Origin: Ignavibacteriales bacterium
GTDB lineage: Bacteria > Bacteroidota > Ignavibacteria > Tepidaquicellales > Tepidaquicellaceae
DNA length: 64,000 nucleotides
NCBI GenBank assembly: GCA_020635255.1
Contig: JACKAC010000002.1
Span: forward strand, 496,001 to 560,000
Direction of reading: 5' to 3'
Part shown: positions 45,150-53,507 of the stretch, one piece after another
How positions within the stretch are numbered: the first letter of the stretch is position 1
Layout of the letters: the number at the start of each line of letters is the position of its first letter
Notes under the pieces: model-generated
Told to the model about the DNA's origin: nothing
Seen by the model: only the letters and a program-made list of their open reading frames with translations
Databases searched by the model: none
Program-made: the position numbers and the translations under genes

Positions 45150-46333
45150 AGAAGTTAAAAGTTACCATGATAGTAACCGGATTTCCAACGCCAGATAATC
45201 CTTCACACGGAGTGTTCAATGAGAGAGCCGCTGGATTGCTTGCTGATTATGTTGATTTAACCGTTCTGCAACTTAGAGTGTGGAAGCCGGGCAGAAAGTT
45301 TGTGTCGTTTGAGCCGGATAAACTCTACAAGCATTACACTGTATCGGTTCCACATCTCCCTTTTGGCAATCATAATATCCTGTGTATCCTTTTGCGATTA
45401 TTCAAAATGGTAATTTATAGAAATCTAAATGACCCGTTATGTGAGACGGATGTGTTCCATTCTGTTGGAGCCTCTTTCAGCGGAGCTTTGGGCGCAGGTC
45501 TGGCTATACGGTTTAACAAAACGCACGTGATGCAGTTGATAGGCACGGATATAAATACAGAACTCCCGGACTTATTGAATAAGTCATGCTTTAAGGTTCT
45601 AAAAGAAAAAACCGACGGGGTCGGATGTAATAGCCAGGAATTGAAGTATAACTATGAAAGGCTATTCGGCAAAACAGAAAACATTGAGGTTATATATAGG
45701 GGAATCGATACTCAAAAATACGATTATAGCTTTAATTGTCTTGGAGACGGTTCTTTAAGGTTTCTGTTCCTGGGAGGGATACCATTCTATAAGCATGTCG
45801 AGTCTGGAAGGAATTTAAAGGGTGGATTGGATCTAATGAAAGCATGGGAATCAAAAGAAAGAATGTTTAACGAAAATAATTGCAAACTTATCTTTGCGGG
45901 ACCTGATTCTGACTCTGAATTTGCAAAAAACTGGCGTAAATCTTTAAAATATCCTGACAATGTAATATTAAAGGGTATTCTTCCTCCGGACAAGGTGATG
46001 GATGAATATAAAGACTGTCATGTTGTTCTGATACCGAGCCTTGAGGAAGGAATGCCAAATGTAGCCCTGGAAGCGGGTTCAACCGGGAAATGTCTAATTG
46101 CATCCGGGGTAGGAGGTCTTCCGGAATTAATAGAAAATGGTAAGACAGGGTTGCTAGTTGCTCCGGGTAATAGTGCAGAACTGGCTGAAGGAATGACTAA
46201 ACTGATTTTGAACCCGGGTATGATAAAGGAAATGGGGTTGAAGCTGAGAGAAAATATTATAACGAACTTTGAGGCCAAAGTTTTTCCGCAAAAGTATTTT
46301 GATCTTTATAAAAAATCAATGGAGTGTAATTAG
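45146..46333 (+). CDS. GT4-family glycosyltransferase
   Basis: A 395-residue GT-B enzyme with TGFPTPDNPSHGVFNE in the N-terminal acceptor domain, FLFLGGIPFYKHVESGRNLKG (a GT4 donor loop) and SLEEGMPNVALEAGSTGKC (about residue 294), the E-x7-E-like donor motif. The gene is intact and conventional. TTG 45146 overlaps the C5-epimerase stop (TTGA), so the two are coupled, and asnB follows after two bases. Confidence 0.88.
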   Translation: MKKLKVTMIVTGFPTPDNPSHGVFNERAAGLLADYVDLTVLQLRVWKPGRKFVSFEPDKLYKHYTVSVPHLPFGNHNILCILLRLFKMVIYRNLNDPLCETDVFHSVGASFSGALGAGLAIRFNKTHVMQLIGTDINTELPDLLNKSCFKVLKEKTDGVGCNSQELKYNYERLFGKTENIEVIYRGIDTQKYDYSFNCLGDGSLRFLFLGGIPFYKHVESGRNLKGGLDLMKAWESKERMFNENNCKLIFAGPDSDSEFAKNWRKSLKYPDNVILKGILPPDKVMDEYKDCHVVLIPSLEEGMPNVALEAGSTGKCLIASGVGGLPELIENGKTGLLVAPGNSAELAEGMTKLILNPGMIKEMGLKLRENIITNFEAKVFPQKYFDLYKKSMECN

Positions 46334-46335
46334 TA

Positions 46336-48240
46336 ATGTGTGGTATTGCGGGATATATTGAATTTTCAAAAGACAGTATTTGCAATGGAAAACCGTACAC
46401 CCTTCTGAATAACATGATCGATGTGATTAACCACAGGGGACCGGATGACTTTGGAATGTCATTTCATGGTTACGATATTAGTGAAGATATTTCAGAGCCT
46501 GCAAGAGTGTCGTTATATCCTGAAGACAGGCTCGCATTTGCATTTGGTCACAGGCGGTTGAGTATAATAGATCTTTCGGAAAATGGTAGGCAGCCCATGA
46601 CAAATAAGGATAAGAGCATCGAGATTAATTTTAATGGGGAGGTATATAATTACATTGAGTTGAGGGAGGAATTATCGGCAGAACGGCAGTTCCTTACTGA
46701 GACAGATACGGAGGTTATCATAGCTTCCTATGAAAAATGGGGACCGGATATGCTTGGTAAACTTGACGGTATGTTTGCTTTTACCTTATATGATAAAAAC
46801 GCAAAGAAAATATTATGTGCAAGAGATCCTGTTGGTATAAAACCTTTTTATTATAATTATTCGAAAAAGGGATTTGTATTCGGTTCCGAACCGAAAGCTG
46901 TTTTGGCCGGACTTGGAATAAAAGGTAGTATCGATCCGGTGAGAACCTCTGAGTTTCTAATAATGGGAGTTACAGATTTTGATGAGGGTACTTTTTATTC
47001 GGAAGTCAGTCAGCTCCCGGGTGGTTGTTATCTGGAGGTGGATATATCCGGTAAAATGAAGGGTCCTGTAAAATATTGGATACCTCCTCATAATAATTTT
47101 GAAGGGAATCATGATTATGTCAAGGAAATGAAGGAAAATATATTCACATCAGTAAAAAGACAGTTGAGAGCGGATGTATGTGTTGGTACAAGTTTGTCTG
47201 GGGGAATAGATTCTGGAGCGATTGTATCAACTGCCGGAGAGATCTTAAAAGGCGGTTCAGGAAATTATAATACTTTAACTTTTTCTTATCCCGGATTTGA
47301 GGATGATGAATCAAGATATGCTTTTTCTATTGCCGAGCATTCGGGTATGAGGTGGAATCCGGTTATCCCCGCTGAAGAAAGTCTTTCAACCGACCTTAAG
47401 AGAATGATTATGGCTATGGGTGAGCCATTCTCAACCCTGTCTATGTTTGCACAATATAAGGTAATGGAGAAGGCATCATTTATGAGTATAAAGGTTATGC
47501 TGGATGGACAGGGGGGAGATGAGGTATATCTTGGCTATCCCAGGGTTGCGCAAAGAGTAATATTAGAGTACATAAAAAAATTAAAACTCTCGTCGTTCTT
47601 TCATGAGTGGATAGGATTGAAGAAACACGCTTCCATATCATTAAGCAGATCGTTATTCGGCAATATTTTTTTCAGAAGTCCTTCTGTTGCTGTCAACCGG
47701 AATATTAACCGGCTTAAATCGTTTGTAAGCGAAGAGCTTTTAAGGCAATACAGGGAATCAGTAGCAAAAGATGTTTACTCGAAGGGTGATATTTTTACGA
47801 CCCAGAATGCTGAGCTGACTAAATATTGCCTTCCAAGGCTATTACGCTATACAGATAGAAATTCAATGGCTTTTAGTGTAGAATCTAGAGTTCCTCATCT
47901 TTCAAAGATCATGCTTGATTATGCTCTTCGGCTTCCATTAGATTGGAGAGTAAGAAACGGTTGGACAAAATTTTCGGTTAGGAAGGCGATGATTGGGAAA
48001 TTACCTGATGAGATCCTTTGGTCTAATCAAAAAAAAGGATTTCCTGTCCCGCAAAAAGTCTGGGTGGAAAAACTGCGAAACAATATTGAGGAAACACTAA
48101 GAAGTAGAACGGGGTTGGATAGGTTAATTAACATAAACAACGTAATTTCTGAAATTGATAAGGGCAGAGGTGAGCTGGCTTATCTTTGGAGAGCGATTTC
48201 TGTCGGAATGTGGATCTCTTTGATGGATGTAAATGCTTAA
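46336..48240 (+). CDS. asnB: Glutamine-hydrolysing asparagine synthetase family protein (AsnB)
   Basis: A complete 634-residue two-domain enzyme: MCGIAGYIEF with nucleophile Cys2 of the glutaminase domain, then GHRRLSIIDLS and FNGEVYNY; the synthetase domain has SLSGGIDSG (Ser288-Ser293) and LDGQGGDEVYLGYPR. In polysaccharide clusters such enzymes probably amidate uronic acid carboxyls rather than make asparagine. Beside a uronic acid pathway, a C5-epimerase and a Cys-less paralogue, that role is likely here but inferred. Overlaps the next gene by eight bases. Confidence 0.88.
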   Translation: MCGIAGYIEFSKDSICNGKPYTLLNNMIDVINHRGPDDFGMSFHGYDISEDISEPARVSLYPEDRLAFAFGHRRLSIIDLSENGRQPMTNKDKSIEINFNGEVYNYIELREELSAERQFLTETDTEVIIASYEKWGPDMLGKLDGMFAFTLYDKNAKKILCARDPVGIKPFYYNYSKKGFVFGSEPKAVLAGLGIKGSIDPVRTSEFLIMGVTDFDEGTFYSEVSQLPGGCYLEVDISGKMKGPVKYWIPPHNNFEGNHDYVKEMKENIFTSVKRQLRADVCVGTSLSGGIDSGAIVSTAGEILKGGSGNYNTLTFSYPGFEDDESRYAFSIAEHSGMRWNPVIPAEESLSTDLKRMIMAMGEPFSTLSMFAQYKVMEKASFMSIKVMLDGQGGDEVYLGYPRVAQRVILEYIKKLKLSSFFHEWIGLKKHASISLSRSLFGNIFFRSPSVAVNRNINRLKSFVSEELLRQYRESVAKDVYSKGDIFTTQNAELTKYCLPRLLRYTDRNSMAFSVESRVPHLSKIMLDYALRLPLDWRVRNGWTKFSVRKAMIGKLPDEILWSNQKKGFPVPQKVWVEKLRNNIEETLRSRTGLDRLININNVISEIDKGRGELAYLWRAISVGMWISLMDVNA

Positions 48241-48859
48241 CTTGGGATTTACCTTGTCGGAATATAATGAAAAGGATCTGAATGAACTTGCAAAAACTCA
48301 TAGGTTTGCATTCAAAGATCACTATAATTCCAGATTAGGGAATATTTATGCAAAGGCTTTTTTAAAATGGTTTGGGAATAATCCGGATGCGGTTTTTGTG
48401 GAGGCTTCAGATGAAAAAACAAAAAAAGTTTATGGATATATATGTGGTGCGAAATATGGATATGGCAGTAAAATGAATAAAGACTTAATGCCGGTTATAG
48501 TTTTGTCCTTTTTAACTCACCCCTGGATCGTTTTTGACAAGAGGTTCTTTAAAATGTTTATACCAAAGTTAAAGGTAATATTTTCCGGAAGCGCAGCAAG
48601 CGCTGATATTAACGCTGGGTTAAACAAACCTGTATTTTCCGCTGTTGGCTGGGCAGTTGATCCAACTGCCCCTAAAGAGGTTCCTGGCGCTTTATATGAA
48701 GAATTTCTAAACCGTGTAAAAGAGCTGGGATTTAGGTCGGTGCGGGGAAGTGTATTCAAGAAGAACAAGCTTGCACTTGTATATTATATTCATAATAAAT
48801 GGAGTATATTAAAGAGTGGTTCCGTATCTGAAACAATTACTATTTATAAAAATTTATAA
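48233..48859 (+). CDS. GNAT-like acyltransferase
   Basis: A 208-residue protein with a GNAT-like fold pattern: an N-terminal LSEYNEKDLNELAKTHRFAF, VYGYICGAKYG at the beta-strand before the CoA loop, and GWAVDPTAPKEVPGALYEEFL (about residue 136) in place of the acetyl-CoA loop. It is related in outline to acyltransferases that sit beside ACP genes. Being upstream of the ACP gene by 12 bases, it might use acyl-ACP rather than acetyl-CoA. Family assignment is moderate. Confidence 0.65.
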   Translation: MLNLGFTLSEYNEKDLNELAKTHRFAFKDHYNSRLGNIYAKAFLKWFGNNPDAVFVEASDEKTKKVYGYICGAKYGYGSKMNKDLMPVIVLSFLTHPWIVFDKRFFKMFIPKLKVIFSGSAASADINAGLNKPVFSAVGWAVDPTAPKEVPGALYEEFLNRVKELGFRSVRGSVFKKNKLALVYYIHNKWSILKSGSVSETITIYKNL

Positions 48860-48871
48860 TTTATTAAATTA

Positions 48872-49174
48872 ATGAGAGAACAAATTTTAGAAATTATTGA
48901 AAATTCAGTAAGAAGCCTTGATGGGGATATCGTTTCTGCAATAGATTTTTCCCTTGGTGAAAATACTCCTTTATACGGAAAAGACGGAAACCTTGACTCT
49001 ATTGCACTTGTAAACTTGATTATAAGCGTAGAAACAACTGTCGAAGATGAGATGGGTAAAGTCATTACCCTTGCTGACGAAAGGGCGATGTCTCAAGAAT
49101 CCAGCCCTTTTGCGACCATAGGGTCATTTACTGATTATATAATACAGCTAATAAATGAATCAGAAGCAAAATGA
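48872..49174 (+). CDS. Dedicated acyl carrier protein
   Basis: A 100-residue acidic, helical protein with the phosphopantetheine attachment serine Ser43 in NLDSIALVNLI, an LDS(I/L) motif of ACPs. It is a little longer than housekeeping AcpP (about 78 residues) because of insertions around the last helices, typical of pathway-specific ACPs. Its gene is not beside fabF or plsX but opens a small acyl-making block: ketoreductase, metallo-hydrolase, KAS III and AMP ligase follow with overlaps. No phosphopantetheinyl transferase is in the window. Confidence 0.83.
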   Translation: MREQILEIIENSVRSLDGDIVSAIDFSLGENTPLYGKDGNLDSIALVNLIISVETTVEDEMGKVITLADERAMSQESSPFATIGSFTDYIIQLINESEAK

Positions 49175-49866
49175 ATTTTGTTATTACAGGTACAAGCAGG
49201 GGAATTGGAAAGTATTTGGCGGAATATTATTCCAATGATGAAAGTAATATCATATTTGGGTGTAGCAGGGGTGATTGCGATATCGATAAACCGAATTATA
49301 TTCATTATAAAATAGATATAACCGAGCCAAAATTCATTCACGAGATGTTTAACGAGATCAGAAAAGGGTACGGATCATTGGATGTATTGATTAATAATGC
49401 GGGTGTAAATGTATCCAATGCATTTGCATACTTGGTGCCGATCGAAAAAATAAAAGAAAATTATGAAGTCAATTTCCTTGCACCGGTTTTATTTTCACGT
49501 GAAGCTTTGAAATTAATGCTCAATAAGAAAGCTGGTAGGATAATTAATTTTGGCTCTATGATGATGAAACATTCACCTCCAGGCACTTCGTTTTACACAG
49601 CTTCAAAAGATGCGCTGTATTCATTTACAAAGGTATTTGCAAAAGAGATTTTTTCCAATGGCATTACATGTAATATGATTGCACCAGCTGTAGTAGAAAC
49701 CGACCTCGCCATGAATGCAAATAAAGATATTTTAGATGAACTTCTCTACAGAAATGCTATTAAACATCCGGGTAAATTAACCGACATAAGCAATACCATT
49801 GATTGGCTTATCTCGCCGGGAGCCGAATCTATTACAGGACAGATAATATATCTGGGAGGAGTATGA
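49171..49866 (+). CDS. FabG-like SDR, probable 3-ketoacyl-ACP reductase
   Basis: A classical short-chain dehydrogenase of 231 residues: NADP motif TGTSRGIG, NNAGVN, the Ser in INFGSMMM, and Tyr142/Lys146 in YTASK. It ends with the usual SITGQIIYLGG. The best role by context is to reduce the 3-ketoacyl-ACP made by the KAS III three genes on; a sugar-modifying SDR is the alternative. Coupled to the ACP before (ATGA) and the hydrolase after (ATGA). Confidence 0.83.
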   Translation: MNFVITGTSRGIGKYLAEYYSNDESNIIFGCSRGDCDIDKPNYIHYKIDITEPKFIHEMFNEIRKGYGSLDVLINNAGVNVSNAFAYLVPIEKIKENYEVNFLAPVLFSREALKLMLNKKAGRIINFGSMMMKHSPPGTSFYTASKDALYSFTKVFAKEIFSNGITCNMIAPAVVETDLAMNANKDILDELLYRNAIKHPGKLTDISNTIDWLISPGAESITGQIIYLGGV

Positions 49867-50507
49867 ATAAGGTTGATGTTCATAAATTAACTATCGGAAG
49901 GTGGTTTGTAAATTGCTATTTGATCTCTAAGGATAATAAAGTGCTGATCTTTGATCCCGGTGATGAAGCCGAGAAAATTACTGAATTTATTGATTCAAAC
50001 TCTCTAATACCTCTTGCAATAATCAATACGCATGCCCATTATGATCACGTTGGCGCGATTCATGCGTTAAAAGAAAAGTATAACATTCCATTCTACCTTC
50101 ACAGCAAAGACAAGAGACTATTAAACCATGCCTCAATTTATAGATCATTTGTGGGGGAAAGTGTGAAATTCAAAATTCCTGCTATAGATGTTTTTCTTGA
50201 TGAAGTGGAAGAATTGGTAATCGATGATTTTAAGATCAAGGTTTTTCACACACCGGGTCATACGGAAGGAAGCGTTTGTTTCTTAATTGATGACTTTATA
50301 ATAACCGGTGACACTTTGATGAAAGGGCAGATCGGGAGGACGGATCTACCCAGTGCTGACAAGGAAAAATATAAGAAGTCATTAGTAAAGCTACTAGAAC
50401 TCCCCGATATTTTGGAAGTTTATGCGGGGCATGGTGAAAATACAACTATCGGAAACGAAAGAGAAAACAACCCCGCAGTAAAAGATATTTATGAATCTCA
50501 CAATTGA
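49863..50507 (+). CDS. Metallo-beta-lactamase-fold hydrolase (glyoxalase II-like)
   Basis: A 214-residue protein with the binuclear metal site THAHYDHVG (His57, His59, Asp61, His62), FHTPGHTEGSV and TGDTLMKGQIGRTDLP, ending near GHGENTTIG. The glyoxalase II group hydrolyses thioesters. In this block it could act as a thioesterase that frees or proof-reads acyl-ACP. I start at ATG 49863 in the SDR stop codon; the frame extends back to 49803 only through the SDR coding sequence. It overlaps the KAS III gene by 17 bases. Confidence 0.83.
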   Translation: MNKVDVHKLTIGRWFVNCYLISKDNKVLIFDPGDEAEKITEFIDSNSLIPLAIINTHAHYDHVGAIHALKEKYNIPFYLHSKDKRLLNHASIYRSFVGESVKFKIPAIDVFLDEVEELVIDDFKIKVFHTPGHTEGSVCFLIDDFIITGDTLMKGQIGRTDLPSADKEKYKKSLVKLLELPDILEVYAGHGENTTIGNERENNPAVKDIYESHN

Positions 50508-51498
50508 AGCAATAGAATACTATCTTCCGGGTGCCCCGGTTACAAACGCTGAGATGGCATCGGAAAACCCCGAATGGGATATGGCGAAGGTCGAATCAAA
50601 AACCGGGGTGTATACACGCTACATTGCCTCACAAGGTGAAACAGCATTTGATCTCGGCATCAAAGCTTGTGAAAAGTTATTTGCATCGAACAAAGTAACT
50701 CCTGGTGACATAGGAGGTATAATTTTCTGCACACAGAGTCCCGATTATATAATGCCTTCAAATGCCTTTCTTGTTCACGAACATTTTTCCATGCCGTCCA
50801 ATGTATTTGCATTCGATTATAATCTCGCTTGCTCCGGATACGTTTATGGATTGGCGATTGCTGCAAGTATGCTGAATACGGGACTTTCAAAAAACATTTT
50901 ACTCATTAACGGAGATACCTACTCGAGGTTTATAAATCCCGGCGACCGGTCCACAAAATCCCTCTTTGGAGATGCTGCAACGGTATCATTGCTGGGTGTG
51001 GGTCCGTCAGGTGAGCTAATAGATGTTATCCTGCAATCTTCCGGAAAAGACTACAAATCATTTTATGTGCCGGCAGGAGGATGTCGAATTCCTTTCTCAC
51101 AGCAGACCGCCGAGGAAGAAAAGGACGAATCAGGAAATATCCGTTCACTGAATGATATTTACATGAATGGTTTCGGAGTATGGAAATTCATCGGGGAGAC
51201 AGTCCCTGCTCAGATCAAAGAGCTTTTAAAGCGGAATGATCTTTCTAAAGACGACATTGATTGCTTTATTTTTCACCAGGCAAGCAAACTTACATTGGAC
51301 TCACTTTTAAATGCCCTGAAACTGGATAAAGAAAAAGTGTATATGAATATGGATAAGGTTGGGAATACTGTGTCTGCTTCTATCCCGATCGCATTAAAAG
51401 ATGCATGGGACGAGGGTAAGATCAAAAGGGGGGATAGGATACTTTTGTCCGGATTTGGTGTTGGCCTTTCGTGGGCTTCAGCTATAATTAAATTCTGA
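50491..51498 (+). CDS. 3-ketoacyl-ACP synthase III (FabH-like)
   Basis: A 335-residue thiolase-fold enzyme with an intact catalytic triad: Cys114 in NLACSGYVYG, His262 in FIFHQASKL, and Asn292 in VGNTVSAS. FabH-type enzymes condense an acyl-CoA with malonyl-ACP. As it shares a block with an ACP, a ketoreductase and an acyl ligase, it probably makes a short 3-ketoacyl-ACP for a special substituent, not membrane lipid. The ligase ATG shares a base with its stop. Confidence 0.9.
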   Translation: MNLTIEAIEYYLPGAPVTNAEMASENPEWDMAKVESKTGVYTRYIASQGETAFDLGIKACEKLFASNKVTPGDIGGIIFCTQSPDYIMPSNAFLVHEHFSMPSNVFAFDYNLACSGYVYGLAIAASMLNTGLSKNILLINGDTYSRFINPGDRSTKSLFGDAATVSLLGVGPSGELIDVILQSSGKDYKSFYVPAGGCRIPFSQQTAEEEKDESGNIRSLNDIYMNGFGVWKFIGETVPAQIKELLKRNDLSKDDIDCFIFHQASKLTLDSLLNALKLDKEKVYMNMDKVGNTVSASIPIALKDAWDEGKIKRGDRILLSGFGVGLSWASAIIKF

Positions 51499-52853
51499 TG
51501 TTTATAGATTTTCTTAAAAACGATTTTGCTTCAAATGGAGACTCTCCTGCTATTATATGGAATGATAAACCTTATTCTTATAATTGGCTGGCGGAGAGAA
51601 TAGTTTTCTTTGATAAAGAGTTAAGTGATAATAATATTTCATCAGGAAACGTCGTTGCTTTAACTGGGGACTTTTCCCCGAATAGTATTGCTCTCCTACT
51701 TGCTTTGATCGAGAAAGCGGCGATTATTGTTACTTTAACCAGAAGTATAGAGGTTGAGGACAAGAAATTTGGCATTGCCGAAGTAGAGAGGATAATATCA
51801 CTCGACAACGAAGATAATTATCTAATAAGTGACATAGGTATAAAAGCATCACACGAATTTTATGAGGAATTAAGAAAACGAAATCATCCCGGGCTGGTAC
51901 TTTTCTCATCTGGTACGTCCGGTGAACCAAAGGGCGCTGTTCATGACTTTACTAATCTGCTGGAGAAGTTTAAAACAAAGAGAAAAGCATTCCGTACGGT
52001 TAATTTTCTGCTTTTCGATCACTGGGGCGGTCTTAATACTATGTTTCATACGATCTCGAATTCAGGGACTATACTCGCGCTTGCTGACAGATCGCCGGAT
52101 GCGGTTTGCGAATTCATACAGAAGCACAAGATAGAGCTCCTCCCGGCATCACCGACTTTTCTGAATCTATTGATTGTCAGCGGTGCTTATAAACGCTACG
52201 ATCTCAGCAGTCTTAAGTTAATAACATACGGCACTGAACCCATGCCTGAGATTACTCTTAAAAAAATAAAAGAGATCTTTCCAGACGTTACACTCCAGCA
52301 AACATATGGTCTTATAGAGCTTGGGGTACTCAGGTCAAAATCCAAAAGTGATGATTCCCTTTGGGTTAAGCTTGGCGGTGAGGGATTCCAGACTCGTGTG
52401 GTCGACGGGATTTTGCAGATTAAGTCGCATTCAACTATATTAGGATATTTGAATGCGCCAACCCCCATTACTCCCGACGGCTGGTTTATAACCGGCGATA
52501 GAGTCGAGACTGAGGGTGAGTATTTTCGCATCCTTGGCAGGAAATCGGAGGTCATTAATGTTGGCGGTGAGAAAGTTTTCCCGGCTGAAGTGGAAAATGT
52601 GATATACCAACATGATAATGTATTAGAGGTGATGGTGTACGGGGAAAAGAACTTCCTTACAGGAAATATTGTCTGTGCCGACATTACCCCTAAAGGTGAG
52701 ATCGATGAAAAAGATTTTAAGAAAAGTATTAAAGACTTTTGTAGAGAAAGATTGCAGTCATACAAAGTTCCGGTGAAGATAAATATAGTAATGGATAAGC
52801 AACACAACGAACGCTTTAAAAAGATTAGGTACAAAGAGAAAAGTTCTAATTAA
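51498..52853 (+). CDS. AMP-forming acyl-CoA/acyl-ACP ligase
   Basis: A 451-residue ANL-superfamily adenylating enzyme. SSGTSGEPKGAVHD (about residue 136) is the AMP-binding P-loop, TYGTEPMP and QTYGLIELG the A4/A5 motifs, GWFITGDRVE the A7 motif with the hinge Asp, and GRKSEVINVGGEKVFPAEVE the A8 motif. The end includes KIRYKEKSS with a late lysine near the usual A10 position. Slightly short for the family but complete. It would activate a carboxylic acid as starter or for direct loading on the ACP. Confidence 0.88.
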   Translation: MFIDFLKNDFASNGDSPAIIWNDKPYSYNWLAERIVFFDKELSDNNISSGNVVALTGDFSPNSIALLLALIEKAAIIVTLTRSIEVEDKKFGIAEVERIISLDNEDNYLISDIGIKASHEFYEELRKRNHPGLVLFSSGTSGEPKGAVHDFTNLLEKFKTKRKAFRTVNFLLFDHWGGLNTMFHTISNSGTILALADRSPDAVCEFIQKHKIELLPASPTFLNLLIVSGAYKRYDLSSLKLITYGTEPMPEITLKKIKEIFPDVTLQQTYGLIELGVLRSKSKSDDSLWVKLGGEGFQTRVVDGILQIKSHSTILGYLNAPTPITPDGWFITGDRVETEGEYFRILGRKSEVINVGGEKVFPAEVENVIYQHDNVLEVMVYGEKNFLTGNIVCADITPKGEIDEKDFKKSIKDFCRERLQSYKVPVKINIVMDKQHNERFKKIRYKEKSSN

Positions 52854-52867
52854 ATTAATAGTTAAGT

Positions 52868-53503
52868 ATGAATCTCAATTTTAAAAGGGCGCTGGTGCTG
52901 GCTCCTCATACGGATGACGGTGAATTTGGATGTGGCGGCACAATAGCGAAACTTTCCGAAAGCGGTGCTGAGGTTTTTTATGTGGCTTTCTCGGCATGCC
53001 AGCAGTCGGTTTTGCCTAATTTTCCGCCTGATATACTTGTTACAGAAGTTAAGGAGGCTACGCAGGTGCTTGGCGTTAAAGGTGAGAACCTGATATTGTT
53101 CGATTACGAAGTCAGAACGTTTAATTTTCACAGGCAAGAGATACTCGATGATATCTTAAAGCTGAAAAATGATATAAATCCGGATATTGTGTTTATGCCG
53201 ACCATTAATGATATACATCAGGACCATTTTACGATATCGAACGAAGGGATGAGAGCATTTAAATGGAGTACGTTACTGTGTTACGAACTTCCGTGGAACA
53301 ATTTTAATTTTATAACAGGCTGTTTTGTTAGACTCTCGGAGCAGAATGTAAATAAAAAACTTGAGGCTCTGTCAAAATACAGATCGCAGGCGCATAGACC
53401 ATACGCAAATGCTGATTTTATTAAATCACTAGCGACTGTGAGAGGTGTACAGTCAGGGAATGAGTTCGCTGAAACTTTTGAAATCGTTCGTTTATTAATA
53501 TAA
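52868..53503 (+). CDS. PIG-L/LmbE-family N-deacetylase
   Basis: A 211-residue zinc enzyme with APHTDDGEFGCGGT (residues 13-26, the PHxDD motif) and HQDH at 117-120. The family removes acetyl from GlcNAc-containing compounds (GPI and mycothiol precursors, BshB, BtrD, some sugar nucleotides). It stands 4 bases before an LpxD-like acyltransferase, an order that mirrors LpxC then LpxD in lipid A synthesis: free an amine, then add a longer acyl. The exact substrate is not visible. Confidence 0.87.
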   Translation: MNLNFKRALVLAPHTDDGEFGCGGTIAKLSESGAEVFYVAFSACQQSVLPNFPPDILVTEVKEATQVLGVKGENLILFDYEVRTFNFHRQEILDDILKLKNDINPDIVFMPTINDIHQDHFTISNEGMRAFKWSTLLCYELPWNNFNFITGCFVRLSEQNVNKKLEALSKYRSQAHRPYANADFIKSLATVRGVQSGNEFAETFEIVRLLI

Positions 53504-53507
53504 TAAT

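Noticed and set aside
49803..49862. Longer metallo-hydrolase starting at 49803
   Set aside because: The extension is the shadow of the SDR gene end; ATG 49863 overlaps the SDR stop and matches normal glyoxalase II-like starts.
52196..52834. Long - strand reading frame of 212 codons
   Set aside because: Antisense to the AMP ligase, whose motifs are intact; composition looks like a mirrored coding frame.
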